From: Pseudonocardia parietis
Lineage (GTDB): Bacteria > Actinomycetota > Actinomycetes > Mycobacteriales > Pseudonocardiaceae
Assembly (NCBI RefSeq): GCF_017876315.1
Contig: NZ_JAGINU010000004.1
Coordinates: 248,001 to 312,000 of the forward strand
Direction of reading: 5' to 3'
Length of the DNA: 64,000 nucleotides
Numbering within the stretch: the first letter of the stretch is position 1; each line of letters opens with the position of its first letter. The position numbers and the translations under genes are program-made. The notes beneath the pieces are model-generated. The model was given only the letters and a program-made list of their open reading frames with translations. It was not told the DNA's origin and did no database searches. Below are positions 53,545 to 61,886 of this stretch, piece after piece.

Positions 53545-54789
53545 ATGCCCTCTTCTAGTGTGTCCGCGTGTGCGCGCGCCCTGACTGGCCGCGCGGCGGC
53601 GGTGATGCGCAGTGAACCCCTCGGTGGCGTGCTGTTGCTCGTCGCGACCGTCTCAGCCCTGTTGTGGGCGAACTCGCCGTTCGCCGACTCGTACTTCGCG
53701 GTGCGCGACACCGCCTTCGGACCGGCTGCCCTGCACCTGGATCTGAGCATCGGACAGTGGGCCTCGGATGCGCTGCTGGCCGTGTTCTTCTTCGTCATCG
53801 GGCTGGAGCTCAAACGCGAGTTCGTCACGGGCGACCTTCGCGATCCCCGCCGGGCACTGGTGCCGATCGCCGCCGCAGTCGGCGGCGTGGTGGTGCCTGC
53901 CGCGTTCTACGTGCTGGTGGTGCTCAGCAGCGGCGCGCCCGACGCGCTCAGCGGGTGGGCGGTCCCGACCGCGACCGACATCGCGTTCGCGCTCGCCGTG
54001 TTGGCGGTCGTCGGTCGCGGGCTGCCGCCGGCGGTGCGGACGTTCCTGCTGACCCTGGCTGTGGTCGACGACCTGATCGCGATCACGATCATCGCCGTCG
54101 GCTACACCGCCGGAGTGGTGGTACTGCCGTTGCTCGCGGCCGCCGTGCCGCTGGCAGCGTTCGCCGTGGTGACCAGGCGCGGCTTCACCGCCTGGTGGGT
54201 GCTGGTGCCGCTGGCCCTGCTGACGTGGGGGCTCGTGCACGCATCCGGTGTGCACGCCACGGTGGCCGGTGTGCTGCTCGGGCTGGTGGTGCCCGCCCGG
54301 GAGGTCGCACCTCGCCTGGAGCACCTGCTGCAGCCGTTCTCCTCGCTCGTCGCGGTCCCCGTGTTCGCCCTGTTCGCCGCCGGGGTCGCCATCGGCGGGC
54401 TCTCGGGCCTGCTCAGCGCCCTGACCAGCCCGATCGGCCTCGCGGTCGCGGGCGGCCTCGTGATCGGCAAGACCCTCGGTGTGTTCGGCGCTGCCTTCCT
54501 GGCGACCCGACTACCCGGTGTCCGGCTCGACGGTTCGATGCGATGGTCGGATGTCGCGGCGCTGGCGCCGCTGTCCGGGGTCGGATTCACCGTCGCGCTG
54601 CTGATCGGGGAGCTCGCCTTCGGCGGATCCACCTTGGCCGATGACCACGTCAAGATCGGCGTGCTCGCCGGGTCGCTCCTCGCGGCGTTGCTCGGCGCGA
54701 TTCTGCTGTGGCTGCGTGCGCGGTCGAACAAAGCCGACAGCCTCCCCACAGCTACCCAGGCTCCGACAACGAAGGGACGAGGCCGATGA
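53545..54789 (+). CDS. nhaA: Na+/H+ antiporter NhaA
   Basis: The 414-residue antiporter has NhaA landmarks. They are SDALLAVFFFVIGLELKREF, VPTATDIAFALAVLAVVGRG with the family TDIAFA motif, and LTLAVVDDLIAITIIAVGYT, which holds the pair of aspartates for ion exchange. SGVGFTVALLIGELAF is also present. About twelve hydrophobic segments are seen. It exports Na+ in exchange for protons at alkaline pH. Its stop overlaps the glpX start (ATGA), which is an unusual pairing. The basic C-terminal tail (SNKADSLPTATQAPTTKGRG) is cytoplasmic. Confidence 0.92.
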   Translation: MPSSSVSACARALTGRAAAVMRSEPLGGVLLLVATVSALLWANSPFADSYFAVRDTAFGPAALHLDLSIGQWASDALLAVFFFVIGLELKREFVTGDLRDPRRALVPIAAAVGGVVVPAAFYVLVVLSSGAPDALSGWAVPTATDIAFALAVLAVVGRGLPPAVRTFLLTLAVVDDLIAITIIAVGYTAGVVVLPLLAAAVPLAAFAVVTRRGFTAWWVLVPLALLTWGLVHASGVHATVAGVLLGLVVPAREVAPRLEHLLQPFSSLVAVPVFALFAAGVAIGGLSGLLSALTSPIGLAVAGGLVIGKTLGVFGAAFLATRLPGVRLDGSMRWSDVAALAPLSGVGFTVALLIGELAFGGSTLADDHVKIGVLAGSLLAALLGAILLWLRARSNKADSLPTATQAPTTKGRGR

Positions 54790-55760
54790 TGCGCGGAACC
54801 CGCCAGGAGGCTCCCGACCGCAACCTGGCTATGGAGCTGGTACGGGTCACCGAGGCCGCAGCCATGGCAGCGGGCCGATGGGTGGGCAGGGGCGACAAGC
54901 TCCGCGCCGACGGCGCGGCGGTGAACGCAATGCGCCAACTCCTCGGCAGCGTCTCGATGCGGGGCACCGTCGTGATCGGCGAGGGCGAGAAGGACCAGGC
55001 GCCCATGCTCTACAACGGCGAGCAGGTGGGCAACGGCGAGGGTCCGTGGTGCGACGTGGCCGTCGACCCCGTGGAGGGCACCACCCCGACTGCCAAGGGC
55101 ATGCCCAACGCCATGGCCGTGCTCGCCGTCGCCGAGCGCGACGCGATGTTCGACCCCTCCGCGGTCTTCTACATGGACAAGATCGCTGTGGGCCCGGACG
55201 CCGCGGGCGCCATCGACATCACCAAACCCGTAGGGGACAACATCCGGGCGGTCGCGCGGGCCAAGGAGATCGACGTCCGAGACGTCACGGTCACCGTCCT
55301 CGACCGGCCACGGCACGAGCAGTTGATCCGCGACATCCGCGACACCGGTGCCCGGATCCGGTTCCTCTCCGACGGGGACGTGGCCGGCGCGATCGCCGCC
55401 ACACAACCGGCCAGCGGCATCGACATGCTGGTCGGCATCGGAGGCACCCCGGAAGGGATCATCGCCGCGGCCGCGCTGAAGTGCACGGGCGGTGAGATCC
55501 AAGGCCGGCTCTGGCCCAAAGACGACGAGGAGCGCGCCACAGCCGTCGCCGCCGGCCACGACCTGGACCGGGTCCTCACCACCAGCGAGCTCGTGACCGG
55601 TGAGAACGTGTTCTTCGCCGCCACGGGCGTCACCGACGGCGACCTGCTGCGCGGCGTACACCACCGCGCGGGCGGCTACACCACCCAGTCCATCCTCATG
55701 CGGTCGAAGTCCGGCACCGTACGACTCATCAACAGCGAACTCCCAACTGGCCAGAAATGA
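54786..55760 (+). CDS. glpX: class II fructose-1,6-bisphosphatase GlpX
   Basis: The 324-residue enzyme carries the GlpX motifs GTVVIGEGEKDQAPMLYNGE, CDVAVDPVEGTTPTAKGMPN (metal site), FYMDKIAVGP and VGIGGTPEGIIAAAALKCTG. It removes the 1-phosphate from fructose-1,6-bisphosphate in gluconeogenesis. Actinobacteria usually rely on one GlpX, so an extra copy on accessory DNA would be of note. The ATG overlaps the nhaA stop; GGGACGAGG precedes it. Two ATG codons in a row make the exact start ambiguous by one residue. Confidence 0.92.
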   Translation: MMRGTRQEAPDRNLAMELVRVTEAAAMAAGRWVGRGDKLRADGAAVNAMRQLLGSVSMRGTVVIGEGEKDQAPMLYNGEQVGNGEGPWCDVAVDPVEGTTPTAKGMPNAMAVLAVAERDAMFDPSAVFYMDKIAVGPDAAGAIDITKPVGDNIRAVARAKEIDVRDVTVTVLDRPRHEQLIRDIRDTGARIRFLSDGDVAGAIAATQPASGIDMLVGIGGTPEGIIAAAALKCTGGEIQGRLWPKDDEERATAVAAGHDLDRVLTTSELVTGENVFFAATGVTDGDLLRGVHHRAGGYTTQSILMRSKSGTVRLINSELPTGQK

Positions 55761-55862
55761 GAACCCCATGCCGCCAGCGGCCCAGGGCTGGCGGCTGACA
55801 CAGAACACGCGGATCGCCGGCCAAGGCTGGAACCGGTCAATCACCCGGATATCCGATGAACA

Positions 55863-55920
55863 CTGTCACCTTGGTGGCGTGCCAACGCTGTCATTCTACC
55901 GTCGTTCCACAATCGGGTGA
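55863..55920. repeat. right copy of the 57-bp diverged direct repeat
   Basis: CTGTCACCTTGGTGGCG through TTCTACCGTCGTT to GGGTGA matches the left copy at 51913-51969. It lies 102 bases after the glpX stop and 95 bases before the IS630 element. Confidence 0.65.
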
Positions 55921-56015
55921 ATGTGTGCAGCGGACGTGTGCGTGGCGAACTCGGCGACGCGGGTCGGCGTCAACAATGGATCAACGCTGCTCAGTAGAAG
56001 CGTAGCGAAGCACTA

Positions 56016-57141
56016 GTGTCGCGTGTCGGAAGTTGGTTTACAGTTCTGCAGGTGGAATCATGGGCGCATGTCGACTGCGGCGCGACTCGAGGTGCGAACC
56101 AAGGACGTGAAGGTGTTGCAGCGCTGGTTGCGATCGACCTCGATCCCGGCGGGTCTGGCCCAGCGGGCCCGGATCGTGCTGTTGGCCGGGGAGGGGATCT
56201 CGAATGCAGAGATCGGCCGGCGGGTCGGGGCGTCGCGGCCGACGGTGCTGCACTGGCGGGGCCGCTACCTCGAAGGCGGGGTGGCCGCCCTGCGTGATCG
56301 GCCCCGGTCGGGGCGACCGCGCGAGGTCGACGAGCTCGCGGTCGTGACCACGACGTTGAGCAACGACGGGCGACCGCCCGAGCGGCTCGGAGTCACGCAC
56401 TGGTCGGCGCGACTGCTGGCCACCGAGCTGGGGACCTCGTTCGCCACGGTGGCCCGGATCTGGCGGGACTGGGACATCGCGCCCGGTCGGATCGAGACGT
56501 TCAAATTCTCCACCGACCCGCAGCTCGAAGCCAAGGTCCGCGACATCGTCGGGCTCTACCTGCACCCGCCCGAGAACGCCGTGGTGCTCTGTGTCGACGA
56601 GAAGTCGCAGGTCCAGGCCTTGGATCGGACCCAGCCGACGCTGCCGATCCGGCCTGGGGACCCCGAGCGGCAGACCCACGACTACATCCGTCACGGCACC
56701 ACCACGTTGTTCGCCGCGCTGGAGGTCGCCACCGGGCGGGTCACCGACGCCTGCTTCCACCGACACCGCCACCAGGAGTTCCTCAAGTTCCTCAAGCAGG
56801 TCGCCAAGGCCTACCCGCGGGTGCCGCTGCACGTGGTGTGCGACAACTACTCCACCCACAAGCACCCCCGGGTCAAGGCCTGGCTGGAGCGCAACCCGCG
56901 GATCACGCTGCACTTCACCCCCACATCCGGGTCGTGGTTGAACATGATCGAGATCTTCTTCGGGATCATCACCCGCCAAGCCATCCGCCGCGGCAGCTTC
57001 GGCTCGGTCCGCGACCTCGTCGACGCCATCCGCCGGTTCATCGACGGCTGGAACGACCGCTGCGAACCGTTCACCTGGACCAAGGACGCGGACACCATCC
57101 TGACCACAGCCGACCGTCAAACAACTTCAAACACGCGACAC
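56016..57141 (+). mobile_element. complete IS630-family element, 1126 bp
   Basis: The ends carry inverted repeats starting GTGTCGCGTGT followed, after two mismatched bases, by GAAGTTG. The dinucleotide TA flanks each end (56014-56015 and 57142-57143), the target duplication of IS630. The transposase gene runs through the right repeat. Intact ends and gene suggest the copy may be mobile. Confidence 0.9.
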
Positions 57142-57144
57142 TAG
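56068..57144 (+). CDS. IS630-family transposase (stop codon borrowed from the target)
   Basis: The 358-residue DDE transposase has a Homeodomain-like HTH (GISNAEIGRRVGASRPTVLH) and the catalytic residues VLCVDEKSQVQALDRTQP (D), HVVCDNYSTHKHP (D) and SGSWLNMIEIFFGIITRQ (E). The last codons AAC ACG CGA CAC lie in the right inverted repeat. The element itself ends there without a stop. Termination is by TAG, in which TA is the duplicated target and G is flanking DNA. ATG 56068 is the first family-like start. Confidence 0.92.
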   Translation: MSTAARLEVRTKDVKVLQRWLRSTSIPAGLAQRARIVLLAGEGISNAEIGRRVGASRPTVLHWRGRYLEGGVAALRDRPRSGRPREVDELAVVTTTLSNDGRPPERLGVTHWSARLLATELGTSFATVARIWRDWDIAPGRIETFKFSTDPQLEAKVRDIVGLYLHPPENAVVLCVDEKSQVQALDRTQPTLPIRPGDPERQTHDYIRHGTTTLFAALEVATGRVTDACFHRHRHQEFLKFLKQVAKAYPRVPLHVVCDNYSTHKHPRVKAWLERNPRITLHFTPTSGSWLNMIEIFFGIITRQAIRRGSFGSVRDLVDAIRRFIDGWNDRCEPFTWTKDADTILTTADRQTTSNTRH

Positions 57145-57248
57145 GCAGAGCGGAAGCGACAGGGTCTGTCGGTGGCCGTGCTGGTGCAGCGGTCTCACGC
57201 TGCCAGCGGGCACGCTGCGGAGCGCGTGGCCCGGGGAAAGGAGAGAAC

Positions 57249-57539
57249 GTGGGCGTCGTACACCTGACACCGGCAGAGATGCAGCATTGGGCGTCGCTGC
57301 CCGAGGACCATCCCGTCGCGGTGAACGACCGACAGGTCCGCGTCTACGCGGAACAGCAAGGAGGGCTGACTCTCCGATACTGGAAGCTCGCCCTCGCCAG
57401 AGTGTGGGATGATCCGTTCATGATGACCAACGACGAGGTCGCGAAACGCCTCGGCGTACCGGAATCGGAGCTTGAAAAGATCGTGGCCGACACCAGCGCC
57501 GCACTGGGCTGGGACGGCCCTAATTGCCACGTCGAGTAG
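57249..57539 (+). CDS. hypothetical protein with a C-terminal HTH-like end
   Basis: The 96-residue product has a GTG start with AAAGGAGAG 5-8 bases upstream, so it is likely translated. The first half (HLTPAEMQHWASLPEDHPVA, RVYAEQQGGLTLRYWKLA) is not recognised. The second half (MTNDEVAKRLGVPESELEKI) resembles a helix-turn-helix. It starts about 100 bases after the IS630 element. The next gene follows by 21 bases, so both may form one transcript. Confidence 0.6.
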   Translation: MGVVHLTPAEMQHWASLPEDHPVAVNDRQVRVYAEQQGGLTLRYWKLALARVWDDPFMMTNDEVAKRLGVPESELEKIVADTSAALGWDGPNCHVE

Positions 57540-57560
57540 AGAAACGGTCGTGAGTGGCAC

Positions 57561-57950
57561 GTGGCTTCGGTGACACGCCTGGTGACTTTCGTCGATATCG
57601 ATGATGCCGCCGCATCCGCGCGGCGAATGTCGGTATCGGCACGCCACGAGGCCGTCCTGACGAACGGCCGCCACGTCCTACTCCTCAACGACCGCGGCTG
57701 GAGCGCATCGGGGCCGCCTGACATCTGGGCACTGACATCGGTCGCAGACATCGTGGCCACCGCCCGCGTGGTGGTCGGACCCGACGAGCCCGGCGACGGG
57801 CGCTCGCACGAGGACATGGAGGCAGGCCACTGGGCTCAGCTGACTGAGGTCCTCCGGCAGCACGGGATCGCCGTGGATGCTCGGCAGCTGCAGCGGCGAC
57901 CACACGGCGTGGCACTCAGCCGGCGGCTGTTCGCGCGCGTCCACCGATGA
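57561..57950 (+). CDS. hypothetical protein
   Basis: The 129-residue frame encodes TRLVTFVDIDDAAASARRMS, GRHVLLLNDRGWSASGPPDI and LTEVLRQHGIAVDARQLQRR. No family is recognised. It lacks a signal peptide or membrane segment. The GTG start has no strong ribosome site; a start at 57552 is an alternative only if the frame allows. It may be co-transcribed with the preceding gene. Confidence 0.5.
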   Translation: MASVTRLVTFVDIDDAAASARRMSVSARHEAVLTNGRHVLLLNDRGWSASGPPDIWALTSVADIVATARVVVGPDEPGDGRSHEDMEAGHWAQLTEVLRQHGIAVDARQLQRRPHGVALSRRLFARVHR

Positions 57951-58015
57951 CCCACGAGTGAACCTGCCCTGGGACACGTCGCCACGACAGCCATCTCGCT
58001 AGCGGTCAGCGCTCC

Positions 58016-59161
58016 TCATCGGCAGCCGGCCCGGTGGTGATGCCGGTTCGATCGGTTCTGGCCACCGCTGCTGTCGATGCGGGCGCGGGCCAGGGCGTTG
58101 AGCAGTGAGGCGGCGAGGCCGGTGGCGGCGACCACGGGTGCGATGGCGAACGCCGCGGTGGGCCCGTGGGCGTCGGCGAGCAGACCGGCGGCGAACTGTC
58201 CGGCCGCGGTCCCAACGGGTCCTCCCGCACAGAGCACAGCCATCGCGGTGGCCATGGCCGGCAGCGGGGTTTGGTCTTCGGTCAGCGCGTACAGAGTGAC
58301 CATGTATGGGCCGACGGTCAGCCCGGCGATCGCGATCGCGACCGGTAGAAGGTGCTGGGCGGCTCCCCATAGCAACAGACCCATGCCGGCCGTGAGCGCG
58401 AGGGGGAAGATCCACCGCCGCAGGGCGAGCCCGAGTCGGTCCGGCAACCACGCGCACGCCGCCCCGGCCAGCGCGCTGCCGACGCCGAGCTCGGCGAAGT
58501 ACAGGCCAGCCAGCTGCGGAGCACCGACCGCGGCGGCGTAGGCAGTCGCTCCGGTCTGGACCGCGCCGAAGATCGCGCCCACGCTCACCATCGCCACCGT
58601 CAGCGTCCCCAACGACGGCCAGTGCACCGCCGCAGCGGTCCGCTACCCGGAGCCGGACGCGGGTTCCTCGTGGGAGGGCAGGTCGGTGTAGCGGCGAGCC
58701 AGCGGCGCCGCCGCGGCCACGAGCAGAACCGCGGCGCCGACCAGCGGGCCGCCCTGCGCGACTCCCAGCGCCGCGGTCGGGACAAGAAGCAGCGCCCCGA
58801 CCAACGCCGGGCCCAGGACGAAGCTGGCCTCGTCGGCGGCGCCCTCATAGGACATGGCCGTACGCGCCAGGCGGGGATCGGCGCCCCGGAACCACCTGGA
58901 CCAGTGCACTCTCACCAGGGGCCCGACCTGGGGCTGCGTCACTCCGACCAGCACCGCTGCCGCCACGACGGTGGCCGGTCCGCCGGCACGGCTGGCCACC
59001 AGCAGCAGCACGATGGCGGCCGCGTTAGCCACGGCGGCCCAGAACCCGATCCGGCGAGGCCGAATCCAGCGGGCCGCGGTGCCGAGCACGAGGCCACCGG
59101 CGGCGATGGCCACGGTGAGCGCGCTACGCGACAGAAGCAGGGTTATGTTGCGTAGGTGCTA
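58016..59161 (-). pseudogene. MFS transporter with an in-frame amber stop and short N-terminus
   Basis: The upstream part reads TVAIAAGGLVLGTAARWIRP, VRVHWSRWFRGADPRLARTA and SYEGAADEASFVLGPALVGA (a family-typical segment). It ends at TAG (58643-58645). The same frame continues: RTAAAVHWPSLGTLTVAMVS, FAELGVGSALAGAACAWLPD and LYALTEDQTPLPAMATAMAV to the end. A single nonsense codon splits it between the two six-helix halves. The first helix or two also seem missing. It is one gene in a single frame rather than two. Confidence 0.65.
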
Positions 59162-59183
59162 GCAGTGGGAGCCTGCCTCTAAA

Positions 59184-59235
59184 TGTCAGAGACTCCGCGG
59201 CTCTGACAGGTCACGATAAATTTTCGTGCTAGGCT
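59184..59235 (+). promoter_or_regulatory. promoter and two dyads before the AbrB/VapC pair
   Basis: TGTCAGAG-9-CTCTGACA (59184-59208) is a perfect 8-bp dyad. CACGA-7-TCGTG (59212-59228) is a second one overlapping the promoter. TAGGCT (59230-59235) ends 6 bases before the GTG at 59242, so the message is probably leaderless. The second dyad is placed to serve as the antitoxin's autoregulatory operator; the first could be that or the terminator of an upstream transcript. Confidence 0.55.
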
Positions 59236-59241
59236 GTCATC

Positions 59242-59526
59242 GTGTCGGATCGCGTGGAGGGTGGCGGACCAGCCGAGGTCATCGTCAATCGGGACGGTCG
59301 GATCCTGATCCCGGCGCAGGTGCGTCGGGATCTGGGACTGAGTGCCGGGTCGACGCTGCTGTTGTCGGTGGAGGACGGGCGGGTGGTGATGGAGTCCCGC
59401 CAGCAGTTGGTCGCCCGGGTACGGCGGGAGATCGCCGAGTCCTGGCAGGGCGACCCGCAGACCTCCGTCGTCGAGGAGCTGCTCGCCGACCGCCGCGCCG
59501 AGGCTGCCGCCGAGGAGGACCGGTGA
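59242..59526 (+). CDS. vapB: AbrB/SpoVT-type antitoxin (VapB)
   Basis: The 94-residue protein has a swapped-hairpin AbrB domain, AEVIVNRDGRILIPAQVRRD then LGLSAGSTLLLSVEDGRVVM (residues about 10-48). A helical toxin-binding tail follows, RQQLVARVRREIAESWQGDP to VEELLADRRAEAA. It should bind its operator and neutralise the VapC encoded next. The GTGA overlap with vapC makes the two translationally coupled. Confidence 0.82.
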   Translation: MSDRVEGGGPAEVIVNRDGRILIPAQVRRDLGLSAGSTLLLSVEDGRVVMESRQQLVARVRREIAESWQGDPQTSVVEELLADRRAEAAAEEDR

Positions 59527-59948
59527 CTCCCGGCGACGCCAGTCCCACACCGTTGGACCCTGCGGATGGGCCGGCGGTACTCGACGCCTCCGCCGTGCTC
59601 GCCTGGCTGCGCGACGAACCCGGCGCCGGGGTCGTCGACCGCTACCTCGACACCGCGGTGCTCGGCGCGGTGAACCTCGCCGAGGTCCACCAGAAGCTCG
59701 CCCAGCACGGCGTCGACGCCGACCGCGCCACCCGCCAGCTCCGCACCCTCGGGGTCCGGATCGAGCCGCTCGACACCCCCGACGCGATCGCCGCGGCGAA
59801 GCTGTGGCCGGCCACCCGCTCGGCCGGACTGTCGCTGGGCGACCGGTGCTGCCTGGCCCTGGCCGCCCGCCTCGGCGGGCCCGCGGTCACCGCCGACACC
59901 GCCTGGACCGCCCTCGACATCGGAGTAAGTGTCGTACCCATCCGATAG
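59523..59948 (+). CDS. vapC: VapC-type PIN-domain toxin
   Basis: The 141-residue toxin carries all four acidic residues of the PIN site: AVLDASAVLAWL (D21), GAVNLAEVHQKL (E54), GLSLGDRCCLALA (D107) and AVTADTAWTAL (D125). VapC toxins cleave tRNA or rRNA at specific sites. An N-terminal extension of about 15 residues rich in Pro and Asp precedes the domain, and a later start is possible. It is the only intact PIN toxin in the window. Confidence 0.86.
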   Translation: MTPGDASPTPLDPADGPAVLDASAVLAWLRDEPGAGVVDRYLDTAVLGAVNLAEVHQKLAQHGVDADRATRQLRTLGVRIEPLDTPDAIAAAKLWPATRSAGLSLGDRCCLALAARLGGPAVTADTAWTALDIGVSVVPIR

Positions 59949-60182
59949 AACAGAGGTGCCCACCCAGGGCCCCACCCCCCGGCCCGGGGTTACGGCACAC
60001 GCGAGCTCGAGCCCCTGGAATCGGGTGCACCCCAGCATGAACCCTCGGTCCGGCTCGGACGTGCTGCGGTCCCTGGCCGACTTCTGGCGCGGCGCGAGCG
60101 CGGCCCGGATGCTGAGTGTGGGTCAAGTGATCTGGCCCGATTCATAGTCCTCGTGTCTGGCCCCGCTTGCGTCGTCGGGAGC
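59949..60182. other. no gene recognised
   Basis: Convergent intergenic space. CCCCGG-C-CCGGGG (59977-59989) is a short GC dyad that could stop the vapBC transcript. A short frame near 60039-60146 (MNPRSGSDVLRSLADFWRGA) is not recognised. Confidence 0.35.
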
Positions 60183-61076
60183 CTACGGAAGCGGCTGCGG
60201 GGCGATGGTGAGTCGGCTCAGGTGGTCCGGGTCGGCGATGACGTCAAAGCTGTGGATGAGGTTGTGGGCGATCACGAAGGTGATTGCGAGGACGGGGCGC
60301 CCGTCACGCTCCACGGCTGCGCCAAGGTCGCCGTCGATGAAGGCGGGGCCGGCGTCATGGGCGGGGCGGGAGAAGCTGCGTGCTTCTTCGACGATCGCGT
60401 GGGCGCCGCTGACGGTCGCCTTCTGCCCTGGTGTGAGCAGGGCGGGGTCGACGTGGCGTGTGGCGTCGGGAGCGAGAATGTCGAGCATCGCGTTCGTGTC
60501 GCCCTCACGGATCGCGTTGAGGAATCGGACGATGATGGCGCGGCGACCTGCCAGATCGGGCGGGGCGTCCGCGGCTCCCAGTCGAGCCCTGTCGCGGGCC
60601 CGGGCAGCAAGCTTCTTGGTCGCTTCGGTGGAGCGCTCGAGCACGGGTGCGATCTCCCGGAACGGGATCGCGAAGACGTCGTGGAGCACCAGGGCGACCC
60701 GTTCTGCGGGCGAGAGATTCTCGAGGACTACGACCAGAGCCCTGCCGACCGAGTCGGCAAGCGCCGCGTCGCCGGCGGGGTCGTCGGAGTTCGCGCGCAG
60801 GAGATCGTCAGCGTCGAGGGGCGATTCGGGTCGTGCTTGCCGTGCCCGCAGACGGTCCAGACACAGTCGTGAGGTGACCGTGGTCAACCAGCCGCCGAGG
60901 TTGTCGATCCCGCGAGCATCTGCGTGAGCGAGCCGCAGCCAAGCGTCCTGCACGGCGTCCTCGGCGTCGACAGCCGAGCCGAGCAGGCGCGCGGCGAGCG
61001 CCTGCAGGCGCGGACGGTGCTCGGCGAAGCGTCCAGCGATGTCATCGTTCTCGTCATTTCTCGCACGGTGATCCAT
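60183..61076 (-). CDS. SigJ/ECF41-type RNA polymerase sigma factor
   Basis: The 297-residue protein has sigma region 2 (LAARLLGSAVDAEDAVQDAW, LGGWLTTVTSRLCLDRLRAR) and region 4 (LSPAERVALVLHDVFAIPFR). A SnoaL-like C-terminal domain of about 110 residues (VRFLNAIREGDTNAMLDILA, VERDGRPVLAITFVIAHNLI) follows. ECF41 factors carry such an attached domain, which modulates their activity in place of a separate anti-sigma factor. ATG 61076 has AGAGGGG 7 bases upstream. It is divergent from two small genes, one a DoxX protein, as usual for the family. Confidence 0.88.
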   Translation of the reverse strand: MDHRARNDENDDIAGRFAEHRPRLQALAARLLGSAVDAEDAVQDAWLRLAHADARGIDNLGGWLTTVTSRLCLDRLRARQARPESPLDADDLLRANSDDPAGDAALADSVGRALVVVLENLSPAERVALVLHDVFAIPFREIAPVLERSTEATKKLAARARDRARLGAADAPPDLAGRRAIIVRFLNAIREGDTNAMLDILAPDATRHVDPALLTPGQKATVSGAHAIVEEARSFSRPAHDAGPAFIDGDLGAAVERDGRPVLAITFVIAHNLIHSFDVIADPDHLSRLTIAPQPLP

Positions 61077-61189
61077 GTGTCCCCTCTCGGCTGCGTGCTC
61101 CGTCATAAGTGATGACGGCTCGCGCAGCGGCTGCGGGACGCAGGACTCGACCCCCGATCGGGTCCGGGCGCCAACCCATGGGAAACGAC

Positions 61190-61495
61190 ATGACGGTGTT
61201 GATGGTCCAGTTCTCAGTCGAACCGGCCAATGTCGGCGAGATCGAGTCGGCCGCCGAGACGATGTGCGCCGCGCTCAAGGACGCCAACCTGTCCGGGGTC
61301 AGGTTCGCGGCCTGCAAGCTGGCTGACGGGGTCTCCTTCCTCAACGTCGTCCAGCTCGAGAATCAGACACCCAACCCGCTGCCCGGCCTCCAGGCCGCTC
61401 GTGAGTTCCAGCAACTCATGGCAGCCCGCGCGCTCGGCCACCAGCCCCCGGTGGCTGCCCAGGTGACCGTACTGGGCTCGCACCACCTGTTCTGA
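61190..61495 (+). CDS. small ferredoxin-fold protein next to the ECF sigma gene
   Basis: The 101-residue protein (MTVLMVQFSVEPANVGEIES, SGVRFAACKLADGVSFLNVV, NPLPGLQAAREFQQLM, VTVLGSHHLF) resembles the antibiotic-biosynthesis-monooxygenase-like proteins often found beside SigJ-type sigma factors. Catalysis is unproven. ATG 61190 is chosen; ATG 61178 would add four residues. It lies 34 bases before the DoxX gene, so both probably form the sigma factor's target operon. Confidence 0.68.
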   Translation: MTVLMVQFSVEPANVGEIESAAETMCAALKDANLSGVRFAACKLADGVSFLNVVQLENQTPNPLPGLQAAREFQQLMAARALGHQPPVAAQVTVLGSHHLF

Positions 61496-61529
61496 CACCC
61501 ATCTTTCCTTTTCTGGAGTTGCTCGCATC

Positions 61530-61886
61530 ATGGTTCTTGCCTATGTCGGTGTGACGGTCGCCGCGATCGTCGCGAACGCCTTCATCGCCGCCGCGGACTT
61601 CACCCGCGCCAGATTCGTCCTCGCCAACTCCGCGTCCGTCGGGGTGCCGGAGTCGTGGCTGACCCCGTTGGGGCTGCTCAAGGCCGCAGGAGCCGTGGGG
61701 CTGCTACTGGGACTACTCGGGGTCCCGTTCGTCGGCCCCCTCGCCGCGACCGGACTCCTGTTGTTCTTCATCGGGGCAGTCGTCACTCACTTGCGCGCCG
61801 GGGACTACTCGGTCTCCCTCGGGTTCCCTGCCTTCTATCTGCTCCTCGCAGCCGCGTCACTCGTCCTCGACATCGCGGTGGGCTGA
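61530..61886 (+). CDS. DoxX-like membrane protein
   Basis: The 118-residue protein has four hydrophobic segments typical of DoxX/DUF4267-like proteins: LAYVGVTVAAIVANAFIAAA, PLGLLKAAGAVGLLLGLLGV, LAATGLLLFFIGAVVTHLRA and FPAFYLLLAAASLVLDIAV. Such proteins accompany ECF41 sigma factors and may act in membrane redox balance. GGAG lies 11 bases upstream, long but usable. Confidence 0.82.
   Translation: MVLAYVGVTVAAIVANAFIAAADFTRARFVLANSASVGVPESWLTPLGLLKAAGAVGLLLGLLGVPFVGPLAATGLLLFFIGAVVTHLRAGDYSVSLGFPAFYLLLAAASLVLDIAVG

Noticed and set aside
51993..53828. 611-residue minus-strand open frame
   Set aside because: It lies opposite the hisN-like gene and nhaA start, is rich in Arg, Pro and Gly, and has no domain. 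It is a shadow of high-GC coding on the other strand.
54102..55844. 580-residue minus-strand open frame
   Set aside because: It is antisense to nhaA and glpX, which have full family motifs. The antisense text is low in protein-like pattern.
61077..61189. a canonical ECF41 promoter between the sigma gene and its neighbours
   Set aside because: I looked for a TGTCAC-type -35 with a CGTC -10 at the usual spacing and could not see a convincing match.
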